The notes under the pieces: generated by a model | Told to the model about the DNA's origin: nothing | Databases searched by the model: none | The model's input: the letters and a program-made list of their open reading frames with translations, nothing else | Assembly (NCBI GenBank): GCA_002495055.1 | Contig: DADR01000007.1 | Coordinates: 1 to 38,698, forward strand | Reading direction: 5' to 3' | DNA length: 38,698 nucleotides | From: Methanoregula sp. UBA247 | GTDB taxonomy: Archaea; Halobacteriota; Methanomicrobia; Methanomicrobiales; Methanospirillaceae | Made by a program: the position numbers and the translations under genes | Part shown: positions 9,601 through 16,343 of the stretch, one piece after another | Numbering within the stretch: position 1 is the first letter of the stretch | How the letters are laid out: the number at the start of each line of letters is the position of its first letter

Positions 9601-12273
9601 CCTTCTATTCATCCCACCAGATCTCGAATACGCATAAAAATATGGATTTATATCGCCAGTTGCATCTGGGCTACTCTCTAACAGGCAATTATCAGCGTCG
9701 TCAGGGAGAATTACAGTGATACTCCCGCCTCCTGGACTCTGGACACTGATATAGTCGGTCTTCACTTCGCTGTCACTGCCACCCGCATTCGTCACCGTGA
9801 GGTTCACGGTGTAGGTGCCGGCCGTGTCATAGATGTGGCTCGGGCTCTGCGTTGTGGAATCGACGGTGCCGTCATTCGTGAAGTCCCAGGCCCACGAGGT
9901 GGGGGTGTTGGTGGACTGGTCCGTGAAGTTCACGGTCAGCGGGGCGGTGCCGGAAGTTACATCTGCGGTAAAAACCGCAACCGGTGCCGGTGGTAGAGTG
10001 GTTTCGACGTAGTTCGCGAACTGACCCATCAATGGGTAACTATCGGACCAGTACGATCCGGAGGTGAAGGCTGTGTCGCCGACCCCGTTCCCGTCCGCAT
10101 CGGTCCCGGCATAGGTACTGTAGTAGTTACCGAGGTAACTGGTGTAGGTGCTGCCACCATAGGTGTAGGTAATCGGGGCCGGGGAGTTCTCGGTGTTCGC
10201 GGTCCCGATGTCAAGGGTGCCTCCAAGGACATTGTTCAGCCAGATGACGTTGTCGTGCGTTGTGTCCTTGATACAGATGTCTTTGTCGGTATTGGCCGAG
10301 AAGGTGTTCCTGAAGGCAAAGTTGCCATACGCAGTGTTCCGTATCGAGAGACCTCGTTTTGAATTATCATGGCAGTTGTTATCTGAGACGGTGTTATTCG
10401 TTGAAGAACCGCCTAGGTGGATACCGTTGAATCCGCTGCCCACATCATTGTGGGTGATCATGCCGGAATCCGAGTCCGTGAAGTCGATACCTCCAATGTT
10501 GCTCCCGGTTGCGCCCCGGACGGAAAACCCGTCAATGGTAACGAAATCGGCAGCATTCACATCAAAGACCGGCACCAGGGAGTCCGCTGCCGTCACCGTA
10601 GTTGTTGCAGCGCCATTCTCGCTTCGGATGATGATGCTCTTGTCGATGACCACGTTCTCGGTATAGGAACCATCGGAGACGAGGATCTCGTTACCGGCAG
10701 TCGCGGCAGTTACCGCTGCCTGAATGGTCGCATAACGGATCCCGGTGTTGACATTCAGCACCGGAAGCGGTGGAGCTTCACTCACCACGATATGGTCTGT
10801 TTTCACTTCGCTGTCACTGCCAACTTCATTGGTAACCGTGAGGTTCACCGTGTAGGTACCTGTAGCAGTATAGATGAATGACGGGCTCTGGACCGTGCTG
10901 TCTGTCGTGCCGTCATTATTGAAATCCCATTCGTAGGAAAGCGGAGCGGTACCCGTCGAGGCATCGGTGAAGTGTACCGTCAGGGGCGCATTACCGGATT
11001 GCGGGTCGGCAGAGAAGACTGCAACAGGTGCAACAGGTGCTGAAGTGACCGTGACGTAATTTGTCTTGGTTTCATCGTCAGATCCACCCGGCCCGGTAAC
11101 CGTGAGTTTGACAGTGTAGGTTCCAGCTGTAGTATACTGGTAACTCGGGCTTTGTGCTGTACTGTCAGTTGTCCCATCGTTGTTGAAGTCCCATGCATAG
11201 CCAGTGATGGAACCAGTCGATGCATCGGTGAACTGGACAGTCAGCGGGGCGTTCCCTGATTGGGGGGTACCACTGAACGCAGCAACTGGTGCCGGGATTA
11301 CCTCATTCACCGTGATGTAATTTGTCCTGGTTTCGTCATCAGAGCCACCCGGCCCGGTAACCGTGAGTTTTACGGTGTAGGTACCGGCTGCCGTGTACTG
11401 GTAACTCGGGCTTTGTGCTGTGCTGTCAGTTGTGCCATCGTTGTTGAAGTCCCACGCATAGCCGGTTATAGTACCGGTCGATGCATCCGTGAACTGGACG
11501 GTCAGCGGGGCATTGCCAGACAGCGGGGTACCGCTGAACACAGCAACTGGTGCGACCGGTACTGGATCATCGCTATAGATATAGATCCGATTAACATATT
11601 GGCCGGATAAGCCAGTAGTGGTTGGATACTTCTCACCCCCGGACTGATAGTAGTACCAATATTCAGGAGCAGCTGCTTCATGCCAGTCAAAGTTACCAAA
11701 GGCATGAAGTCCCGTGGGATTGACTGACGTGTCGGCAAACCAGATCATCCGCATACCTTCCGAATACCCGGTGTCAGGATAATTACCGTCCTTATACCAG
11801 CAGATTCCAAGGGGTCCTTCACGGCTGGAATATTGATAGATGTTTTTATAGTCAAACACATCAGACCATCCGTCAACTGAAAGAATCCTCACCTGTTCGC
11901 CGACAGACATCCCACCTACAAGATCACAGAGGTCTTTAATGTTCGTTCCTTTGACGGCACCCATGTCCTTGGTATCGACATTGGTATCCTCAGCCGGGTT
12001 CCAGCGCAGTTCCTGCTCAAGAGTCTCATTGGTATTGTCAACAAAAACCGGTCCCTGGTGGTAATAATGGGTCGTCCCATCCCCCAGAACAGGAAGGTTC
12101 GCCATCATCCACTGGTACGTGACCGTGGTCTGGTTGAGGACGGTTGTCCCATCGTTTGCATACTTTATGATCTGTACTTGCGTGCTTGCCGCAATCGCCG
12201 GTGCAACAAGCAAAACCAATGCCAGACATAACACAATAACGCGTGAAATATCAATCGTATATTTTTTTACCAT
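3583..12273 (-). CDS. Giant secreted mosaic surface protein (IVKY domain, PKD, NosD-like, DNRLRE-like, phosphoesterase, SUOX-like modules)
   Basis: This is a 2,896-residue frame whose last 20-odd residues are out-of-frame noise after the shift at 3677. Residues 1-28 are a signal peptide. Approximate domain order: IVKY-type domain 30-240 (HYYHQGP, VKDLCDLVGG, FGNFDWHEA); three PKD; NosD-like right-handed beta-helix 505-750; PKD; DNRLRE-like domain 855-1020; PKD; purple-acid-phosphatase-like domain 1115-1475 with YSDTQ, SGDLV, GNHDN, HHPLY and GHVHAYER, so the metal-binding set looks intact; PKD; DUF4430-like domain 1570-1705; three SUOX-like modules 1713-2153; a degenerate second IVKY-type domain 2161-2353; a fourth SUOX-like module to 2504; PKD; a fifth module 2596-2729; then two PKD, the second broken. 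Many N-x-S/T sequons fit S-layer-type glycosylation. The start ATG at 12273 has AGGTG just upstream. Surface location is supported; substrate and partners are unknown. Confidence 0.88.
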   Translation of the reverse strand: MVKKYTIDISRVIVLCLALVLLVAPAIAASTQVQIIKYANDGTTVLNQTTVTYQWMMANLPVLGDGTTHYYHQGPVFVDNTNETLEQELRWNPAEDTNVDTKDMGAVKGTNIKDLCDLVGGMSVGEQVRILSVDGWSDVFDYKNIYQYSSREGPLGICWYKDGNYPDTGYSEGMRMIWFADTSVNPTGLHAFGNFDWHEAAAPEYWYYYQSGGEKYPTTTGLSGQYVNRIYIYSDDPVPVAPVAVFSGTPLSGNAPLTVQFTDASTGTITGYAWDFNNDGTTDSTAQSPSYQYTAAGTYTVKLTVTGPGGSDDETRTNYITVNEVIPAPVAAFSGTPQSGNAPLTVQFTDASTGSITGYAWDFNNDGTTDSTAQSPSYQYTTAGTYTVKLTVTGPGGSDDETKTNYVTVTSAPVAPVAVFSADPQSGNAPLTVHFTDASTGTAPLSYEWDFNNDGTTDSTVQSPSFIYTATGTYTVNLTVTNEVGSDSEVKTDHIVVSEAPPLPVLNVNTGIRYATIQAAVTAATAGNEILVSDGSYTENVVIDKSIIIRSENGAATTTVTAADSLVPVFDVNAADFVTIDGFSVRGATGSNIGGIDFTDSDSGMITHNDVGSGFNGIHLGGSSTNNTVSDNNCHDNSKRGLSIRNTAYGNFAFRNTFSANTDKDICIKDTTHDNVIWLNNVLGGTLDIGTANTENSPAPITYTYGGSTYTSYLGNYYSTYAGTDADGNGVGDTAFTSGSYWSDSYPLMGQFANYVETTLPPAPVAVFTADVTSGTAPLTVNFTDQSTNTPTSWAWDFTNDGTVDSTTQSPSHIYDTAGTYTVNLTVTNAGGSDSEVKTDYISVQSPGGGSITVILPDDADNCLLESSPDATGDINPYFYAYSRSGGMNRRGLIHFDLSSLPPGATVNSANLYLYMDSLKGEYQLHDMHRVNDPWTEATVSWAKLPAFESIPTASANTGTVAKTWMSWDVSSDVQAFMSGTPNNGWLLKHSVESLDPSQYAKYWTKEYETTSLRPYLEVTYTAGGPAAPNAAFSADMTAGDAPLTVQFTDASTGTPTSWAWDINNDGSVDYTTQNATHIFTTAGNYTVNLTVTNAGGNDSEVKTDYITVNASSVTPALLWGPYLTGTTTTGTVVNVKMNITTAVTVEYATDAYYTANSAYDQSATDSVSTQLHHVSLAGLTPDTLYHYRVVYDGQATGDLHFSTFPASGAFTFVVYSDTQDQLPTFSQLERHKLVADRIAEEPDVAFVLNSGDLVNDASDLANWDRYFAAGSMMMANTTVYPALGNHDNNDPNYYQNYGVPEYYSFDCGDGHVAVLDSNDWAWSAFPTQSAWLANDLQTGKEFKFVSFHHPLYTSESNHFGGWTNLKEEWEDDFNDNGVLAIFNGHVHAYERFLFNDTNYFVAGIGGGPSYNLATPRYTGSLNSLEYMIGYTKVTVDPAAGTATAQVIRVADVSSDLKSITTLYPAGTVFETVVMNLAAAPVANFTATPLTGTAPLAVQFTDTSTGTPISWAWDFNNDGITDNTTQSPSYTYATAGTFTVNLTVTNAKGSDSEVKTGYISVSATPAITELFNGTVTLTPGETFTKQAYNNVTGIYTVNRTTPLGALDVAASTAGFTYDVTDKNYETSGLLLDNIGTYLYQKTPRKSWYAYVNDVYKDGYNNKPNALNVIELSDGDRVEFYYVNGTVADATNLAAVKANASVAVKTVASTGVTPTDWSIVLNGAKTQTVTKTYFEQGLACPSSGHQVNWTDFDGNVWSGVPLWLLVGMIDDNPDVGPDHFNFNDSIAAQGYSVKISSGDNWNTTLASADIARNDGYIVANTLNGEPLPINLTSGKLSWPLHLKGSAVFGGQQVGNITKIELTGLPQPPAGWTLTLQGDVTDVITQSYFEEAIACHHNVTWTDTSGNTWEGVSLWDLAGVVDDFETTSHYTFNDTRATMGYTIRVSAGDGFNATFASADVAHNDGYFLAHKMNGVALTGSAAPLRLVGPSTTSGSQRIGNVVKISLEGLPDQYPPGDWQLTLNGKIIDVIPQGEFEYWALHHPATYTDTNGNVYTGIPLWRLMGWVDDQIPHGSNGFNDAAATAGYTVIVKAGDGYAKEFTSQQIGKTDAFIVANTMNGSSLPAAGDHPPYPLRLVGSGATGGNSVGNIVEIQLTDFLTPVEAPKLHIVKYGSDGTTIINETTIDYHYMEDNLQVIGDGVTHYQYQGVTFDPTDLWDPTETKGMNPPKIDNAIKGTKVKDLVELVGGMGTGTDIILVASDGYETVMGYSNIYTNPYVQSHQGDAVLAWYADGQYVPQYGDGMRFMFTPEDHVFGQWDMHEAMDQKYWHYYWSDNIQYPSAAGTSAKYITEIKIYSSPESDWQLELDGSDIGGIKTNISKTYLEQALACQFGSEHKATYTDSKGNAWEGMPLWFFAGFVDDADQHSNNAFNESLASTGYQVIITAGDGHNATIESPLIIRSSNYIVANSLNGSHIAETDSNWPLRLTGVNATGSSAVKNITSIRLVKNLPLVPIANFSSDVQTGTVPLKVNFTDLSTGLGPLTYAWDFDNDGITDDTTQNPSYTYATAGTYTVNLTVTNAAGSDSEVKAGYVSGTSEPIIDEWSITLNGAGNEQLTRANFESLAESNRLTYTDAKGTWSGIALWRLLARVDDSDPATFSDALATLGYTVNVSAPNFAATIPSQILVRNDTWIVADTLNGTPLPKQISGKNYWPLKIVGPGLSGKQLVGNISMITLENLPSAPVAAFSSDVLTGTAPLKVNFTDQSTGMGQLTYAWDFTNDGITDSTEQSPTYIYTAAGTYSVNLTVTNAGGSDSEVKTTYITVTAAPVAPVAAFSSDLQTGTSPLTVKFTDASTGTPTSWAWDFTNDGISRFHRAKPEPYLRYCRHLHGEPHRYECGWQ
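3674..3681 (-). other. One-base frameshift inside a PKD repeat
   Basis: In the coding direction the giant gene reads GACGGTATCAGTCGATTCC here, while the parallel PKD at about 9860 reads GACGGCACCGTCGATTCC. Removing one T (plus-strand position 3677) gives Asp-Gly-Thr-Val-Asp-Ser, the sequence found in the neighbouring repeats. Upstream of this point one frame has perfect PKD sequence, and downstream the other frame does. No long homopolymer or obvious slippery heptamer is present, so an indel mutation or an assembly error is more likely than programmed frameshifting. Confidence 0.85.
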
Positions 12274-12681
12274 AACTGTACACCTGATATCAAAAATCCC
12301 GGAGGCCGATAATCGAAAGCGAACTATCGTTCCAGCAAACTATCGTATCAAAAAATGTAATATTAAACTGTTGCATTGCATGATAAGTTAATTAAACTAA
12401 TTTAATATGCATAAAATTCCAGAGGAAACCAACCTCTGCATGGCGCCGGGCTGGGTTTTACTAAAATATCTTAAAAAATCCTGAATGTTTTTTCAAATCA
12501 GATTAATACTCATGAGATTTGCTGGATTCATTAAGAAATTTATTTTAAACATTTGAACAAAATAAAAAAGTTAAGCTGTTATGAATCTGTCCTTGAGACA
12601 CTCTGGCTTCTTTGAGTAACTGAAAACAGAGCCATCATAGTGTTCGTCAAACAAATGATAGTCTGATATTATTTTGTTGAA

Positions 12682-12714
12682 AAAATGGTTCGATGGTAAT
12701 ACCCTGACCATTTT
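12682..12714 (-). other. Inverted repeat with nested inner repeat in the giant-gene upstream region
   Basis: AAAATGGT (12682-12689) pairs with ACCATTTT (12707-12714), and the loop contains GGTAATACC, itself a 4-base-arm inverted repeat. It could be an RNA hairpin at the end of the wtp operon transcript or a protein-binding site. The sequence alone does not decide. Confidence 0.35.
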
Positions 12715-12807
12715 AAGAGCCGATTGTCAATTGCAGGCACGTGCGCGTCTTTGACAGGTCCATTCAAAAATTACTAGTGAGATATATCATCAACCCACGA
12801 CAGGGCA

Positions 12808-12824
12808 GGAAAATGGATTTTTCC
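12808..12824 (-). terminator. Short hairpin just after the wtpC stop codon
   Basis: GGAAAA (12808-12813) and TTTTCC (12819-12824) form a 6-base stem with a 5-base loop. It begins 2 bases beyond the stop codon of wtpC in the direction of transcription. No long U tract follows directly, so this is a weak terminator candidate. Confidence 0.3.
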
Positions 12825-12826
12825 GG

Positions 12827-13897
12827 TCATTCCCCTCCTTCCAAAAGATGCACATCCCGTGGACGAAAGAGGGCGACACGCTGTTCGCCCGGTGCCGGGA
12901 GGGGGGTGAGCCCGGCATTCCGTTCAACCACGGCTGTCACCGGCAGTACACCCCCGATACGGATTTTTACCGAATGTTCCATCGGGAGAATATCCGTCAC
13001 CGTGCCGGAGACTGCATTTAATGCAGTATCAACAATGACACGAGGTTCCTCCACAAGGGATACCAGGTCGCCGGCGATCCCGATAGTCACCGACGATCCG
13101 ACCGGCGCATTGCTCTCAAGGGTAATCTGGTGACCATCGACATCGAGAACAGAGAACGTACCCTCACACCGGATAACGGTGCCCCTGAAGATATTATCAA
13201 TCCCTGCATAGTGTGCCGCGGCCGGGGATCGCGGGTTGCGAAAAATGTCATCCGCAGAACCCGTCTGGACAACACAGCCATCAATAATCAGCGCCACACG
13301 GTCGCTGACACCATAGGCCTCCTCGCGTGAGTGGCTCACCTGGATAATGGTCAGGTCCTGGCTCTTTTTTACTGCCAGTATCATCCGCATGCATTCTTCC
13401 CGTGTCCGGGGGTCAAGCGCTGCGAAGGGCTCGTCAAGGAGGAGAATGTCGGGTTTTACTGCAAGAGCCCGCGCCAGTGCAACCCGCTGCTGCTCTCCCC
13501 CGCTCATCGATGATGGATAGTGATCAATAAGGTGGACGATATTGAATTCTGTGAGCAGGGATCGCACCCGTTGCCGGATCTCTGGTTCGGCAATTCGCCG
13601 GAGTTTCAGGCCAAAGGCAATGTTATCAGACGCTGTCATGTGCGGGAACAGGGAATAGTCCTGGTAGACAATGGCGATGCGCCGGTCCTCCGGAGGAATG
13701 CTGCTGGCATCGGTTCCCCCGATAAGAATTCTCCCGCGGTAGGGGAACCGGAGTCCGGCAATCGTCTCCAACAGGACAGTTTTACCCGCCCCGGAGGGAC
13801 CCACGATGACCAGGTATTCGCCCTTGCTGATGTGCAGGTCAACATCGTGCAGGCTGAACTCCCCCAATACCAGGGACAGGTGTTCAAGCACGATCAT
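12827..13897 (-). CDS. wtpC: Tungstate/molybdate ABC transporter ATP-binding protein WtpC
   Basis: This is the cytoplasmic ATPase that powers oxyanion import through the permease encoded just upstream. It is 356 residues, with Walker A GPSGAGKT (33-40), Q-loop near Gln79, signature MSGGEQQRVALARAL (from 131), Walker B ILLLDEP (151-157) and switch His189 in VSHSREEA. Residues from about 235 to the end form a TOBE/MOP-like regulatory region, as in ModC and WtpC, where bound oxyanion can inhibit transport. The start ATG at 13897 overlaps the end of the permease gene by 14 bases, a sign of co-translation. It is the last gene of the operon. The Wtp rather than Mod name rests on the substrate-binding protein of the same operon; molybdate versus tungstate preference cannot be read from this subunit. 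Confidence 0.92.
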   Translation of the reverse strand: MIVLEHLSLVLGEFSLHDVDLHISKGEYLVIVGPSGAGKTVLLETIAGLRFPYRGRILIGGTDASSIPPEDRRIAIVYQDYSLFPHMTASDNIAFGLKLRRIAEPEIRQRVRSLLTEFNIVHLIDHYPSSMSGGEQQRVALARALAVKPDILLLDEPFAALDPRTREECMRMILAVKKSQDLTIIQVSHSREEAYGVSDRVALIIDGCVVQTGSADDIFRNPRSPAAAHYAGIDNIFRGTVIRCEGTFSVLDVDGHQITLESNAPVGSSVTIGIAGDLVSLVEEPRVIVDTALNAVSGTVTDILPMEHSVKIRIGGVLPVTAVVERNAGLTPLPAPGEQRVALFRPRDVHLLEGGE

Positions 13898-14696
13898 GCT
13901 TTTGCCCCCCCGCAGCCCTTGTTATCCACCGGAACCCAATAAACACGACGATGCAGATGATAATCATGATGAACGCAACGCTCCGGCTCTCTGCAAGCCC
14001 ACCGGTCGTGAACCGCTGGTAGATGAGCGTGGAGACGACCATCGGGAAGTAGGCAATCATGACGACTGCTGCAAACTCGCCAACTGCCCGGCCCCAGGCA
14101 AGAAACGAGCCGGAGAGCAGGTGGCGGGTGGATAGAGGCAGCGTTATACTCCGGAATGCATAAAACCGTGTCGCCCCGAGCGTCCGGGCAACATTTTCGA
14201 GGTGGACCGGGACTTTCTCAAATCCTTCCCTCACCGCATTGATGTAATAGGGTGATGAGACAAACATCATCGCCACGACAATACCAAAGAATGCGTCCTC
14301 AAATACGATCCCAACGCTCTTGAACGGGGCACCGAGGGGACCGCGGGACATGAAGAGGAGATATACCATCAGCCCGGCCACCGTGTGTGGCAGGACGAGC
14401 GGGATGTCGACAAGGTTCTCCACGATCCCTTTCCATCGCGAGGTTGTCCGTGCCAGCACATACGCAAGGGGTGTGCAGAAAATCACCAGAAAGAGTACCG
14501 CCACCAATGCCGCAGCCATCGTTATGAGTATCGCCTCGATCACGCCGGACTCTGTAGCCACCGAAGCAAGATGGGACAGGTCTGACAGTTCCGGCACAGC
14601 AATGCTCAGGAGAGCGAGGACCGTAATGACGATCACCATGCTCCCTGAAAGCCAGAATGCCGTCAGACACGGGTCATACCGGGTATTGTCTGCCAT
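13884..14696 (-). CDS. wtpB: Tungstate/molybdate ABC transporter permease WtpB
   Basis: A 270-residue integral membrane protein with about six hydrophobic segments, the first at residues 15-33. The cytoplasmic EAA-type coupling loop of the BPD_transp_1 family is clear: REGFEKVPVHLENVARTLGA, followed by FRSITLPLS. It forms the transmembrane channel for the oxyanion delivered by WtpA, with energy from WtpC. It begins 55 bases after the wtpA stop and overlaps wtpC by 14 bases. Length and motif match the ModB/WtpB/CysTW-like family. The assignment to tungstate/molybdate follows from its neighbours. Confidence 0.92.
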   Translation of the reverse strand: MADNTRYDPCLTAFWLSGSMVIVITVLALLSIAVPELSDLSHLASVATESGVIEAILITMAAALVAVLFLVIFCTPLAYVLARTTSRWKGIVENLVDIPLVLPHTVAGLMVYLLFMSRGPLGAPFKSVGIVFEDAFFGIVVAMMFVSSPYYINAVREGFEKVPVHLENVARTLGATRFYAFRSITLPLSTRHLLSGSFLAWGRAVGEFAAVVMIAYFPMVVSTLIYQRFTTGGLAESRSVAFIMIIICIVVFIGFRWITRAAGGQKHDRA

Positions 14697-14751
14697 GATT
14701 CAGGATTCCCCTAATTCTCACCGGATGGTACATGAAGGCGGCAAAACTGAG

Positions 14752-15762
14752 TTAGTTCAGAGGCGCAGGCCAGCCTTTCCCCCCAATTTTTGCCTTCTCG
14801 ATAACAAGATCTGCAAACTCCTGGGCAAGCTGACGGTTTGGTGCAGTATTTGGTACAGTGACTGCGTAGACAATAGGCTGCCCGGTCCTTTCCTGGCCGA
14901 TCGCGCTGAACCGCTGGAACCCGAGAATTACCCTGACCTTCCCGTACTCATCTGCACACTCTGGCGAGCTTAAATCGATTGCCTGCGGGAGGTTGATCCA
15001 CCGGAGATTATGCCCTTGTGCAACGCTCCGGTACTCGAATGCATAATCAATGCCCCCGGCCTCAAGATGGGAGAGGACAAAGATGCTCCCGTCACGGATC
15101 ACGAGTTTCTCATCCGATGGACGAAGCACTTCCGGCAGCGTGACGGTCGCAATACCCCCGGTCACCGGAGCGCTCAGGGGTGGCGCGAAGTGACTGCCGA
15201 TGAGCATTGGAAAGAGCGTGGTGTTCTTATAGTACCGGTCCGCGAGCAGAGCGACCATAATCGAGCGGTACCCGGCTGCATCCAGCATCGGGTTTGAGAT
15301 CCCCACACGGACGTCAGTTCGCGAAAGCACCTGGTACCAGTTTGCTGATGTGATCTCATCCGCATACTTACTGGTATTCGTGAATGCGATGACCATTGCA
15401 TTCGTTGCAAACGGCGTATAGTCATCAGTGAAATTTGTACCGGTCGTTGGATCTGTCCGGAACATGAGGTCAGGGATCAGGGATGCATCTGCGACTGCAA
15501 CCACATCAACGGGGCGGTGGAGATCGGTCACCTGCCGGATCGCCTGGATACTGCCGTGCCCTTCGACCTGGACATCGACGTCTGGATGCTGTACCTCGAA
15601 CGCTTTTTCCACTTCATCAAATGGCTGGAGCAGGCTGCCTGCCGGTACCACTCTGAGTACCGTTTTTTGCTGTTGCACACCGGAGCTGCACCCGGTGGTG
15701 CTGCACAACAGGGCAATCAAGAAGAATGATACTAAAATCCAGATCGTCCGTGGGGCGGTCAT
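14752..15762 (-). CDS. wtpA: Tungstate/molybdate-binding lipoprotein WtpA
   Basis: The extracytoplasmic binding protein of the transporter, 336 residues from the ATG at 15762. An upstream in-frame start at 15792 is possible, but the ATG at 15762 forms a 4-base ATGA overlap with the preceding gene, as at the two junctions before it. A lipobox ends at Cys25 (TTGC), so membrane anchoring by lipid is expected. Family hallmarks are VVPAGSLLQPF, GSIQAIRQVTDL, ATNAMVIAFT, SNPMLDAAGYRS and IDYAFEYRS. Archaeal WtpA/ModA proteins bind the oxyanion in an unusual octahedral way using an Asp and a Glu. The matching residues here appear to be Asp161 (before AAGYRS) and Glu243 (in AFEYRS), both present. It lies in the operon between the SUOX-fold lipoprotein and WtpB. 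Confidence 0.93.
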   Translation of the reverse strand: MTAPRTIWILVSFFLIALLCSTTGCSSGVQQQKTVLRVVPAGSLLQPFDEVEKAFEVQHPDVDVQVEGHGSIQAIRQVTDLHRPVDVVAVADASLIPDLMFRTDPTTGTNFTDDYTPFATNAMVIAFTNTSKYADEITSANWYQVLSRTDVRVGISNPMLDAAGYRSIMVALLADRYYKNTTLFPMLIGSHFAPPLSAPVTGGIATVTLPEVLRPSDEKLVIRDGSIFVLSHLEAGGIDYAFEYRSVAQGHNLRWINLPQAIDLSSPECADEYGKVRVILGFQRFSAIGQERTGQPIVYAVTVPNTAPNRQLAQEFADLVIEKAKIGGKGWPAPLN

Positions 15763-16343
15763 TTCTTTTTGATCTCTATCTTGTCCACCCATTTGACCCA
15801 GGCGCTCCCCTCTGTCACTACTCCCTTTTCATCGGAGATTATCGCAACCCGGAGCGGTCCCCCGTCATCATAGGTGAGCGGCTTGCCGTCCTGTTCATAC
15901 ATCAGAAGGATTCTCAAAGGGGGTGACGTGATCTCCTTGAGGTCTTCATTGAACGTGATGAATCCTTTTCCCTGCACCTGCTCGTAATCAAAGACCCAGA
16001 GGTAGCCATCCGGTGCCGAGATCCAGGCCTGGTCTCCCGGTGAAATCCCTCCTGCAGGTGCAAGAAGATCGGTGAGCAGGACACCCGTGCAGGTGTAAGG
16101 CCCGTATTTGATCCCCACCGTGGAGACGGCAAAGCCGTTGCCGGTTGTGCTCGGAAGTGCCCGGATCTGGTCAAGAGAATAGACCTGCCGGGTCGTCCCG
16201 TTCACGGTCAGGTTCCAGGAACTGAAATCATCAACCGGACTTGTTGCCGGTTGTGTTGAAGCCGCCGGTGCCGTGCTGGTGCATCCAGCACAACAACAGA
16301 AAAGGACCAGCATTGCGCAAATCCCTGCTATAGCACGGATCAT
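15759..16343 (-). CDS. SUOX-fold (oxidoreductase molybdopterin-binding-like) lipoprotein
   Basis: A 194-residue predicted lipoprotein: the N-terminus is hydrophobic and ends in CCAGC, with a lipobox Cys at about 21. Residues 45-190 follow the layout of the sulfite-oxidase-type molybdopterin-binding domain: WNLTVNG, YSLDQIRALP, YTCTGVLLTDLLAPAGG, SAPDGYLWVFDYEQV, LLMYEQDGKPL, GGPLRVAI and WVKWVDKIEI. The usual arginine-rich pterin-contacting segment and the Mo-ligating Cys in its usual place are not evident. It may therefore bind something other than a complete Mo cofactor, or only share the fold. Its start overlaps the upstream gene by ATGA, and its stop overlaps wtpA by ATGA. This coupling to an oxyanion-binding protein argues for a role in capture or sensing at the cell surface. 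That role is inference. Confidence 0.82.
   Translation of the reverse strand: MIRAIAGICAMLVLFCCCAGCTSTAPAASTQPATSPVDDFSSWNLTVNGTTRQVYSLDQIRALPSTTGNGFAVSTVGIKYGPYTCTGVLLTDLLAPAGGISPGDQAWISAPDGYLWVFDYEQVQGKGFITFNEDLKEITSPPLRILLMYEQDGKPLTYDDGGPLRVAIISDEKGVVTEGSAWVKWVDKIEIKKK

Larger units (their letters stand above)
12274..12826. other. 553-base AT-rich gene-free region upstream of the giant surface gene
   Basis: No credible gene is present. The region separates the end of the wtp operon (12827) from the giant gene start (12273), both on the minus strand. It therefore must hold a terminator for the first and the promoter for the second. Candidate TATA-like AT runs on the minus strand lie between about 12345 and 12420. 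Two inverted repeats near the operon end are listed separately. No riboswitch class was recognised. Confidence 0.6.

Noticed and set aside
12682..12714. Molybdenum-cofactor riboswitch
   Set aside because: Only a short simple hairpin is seen; the Moco riboswitch has a larger conserved structure and is known from bacteria.
15763..15792. Upstream start for WtpA adding ten charged residues
   Set aside because: It would place charged residues before the lipoprotein signal and break the ATGA overlap pattern seen at the neighbouring junctions.
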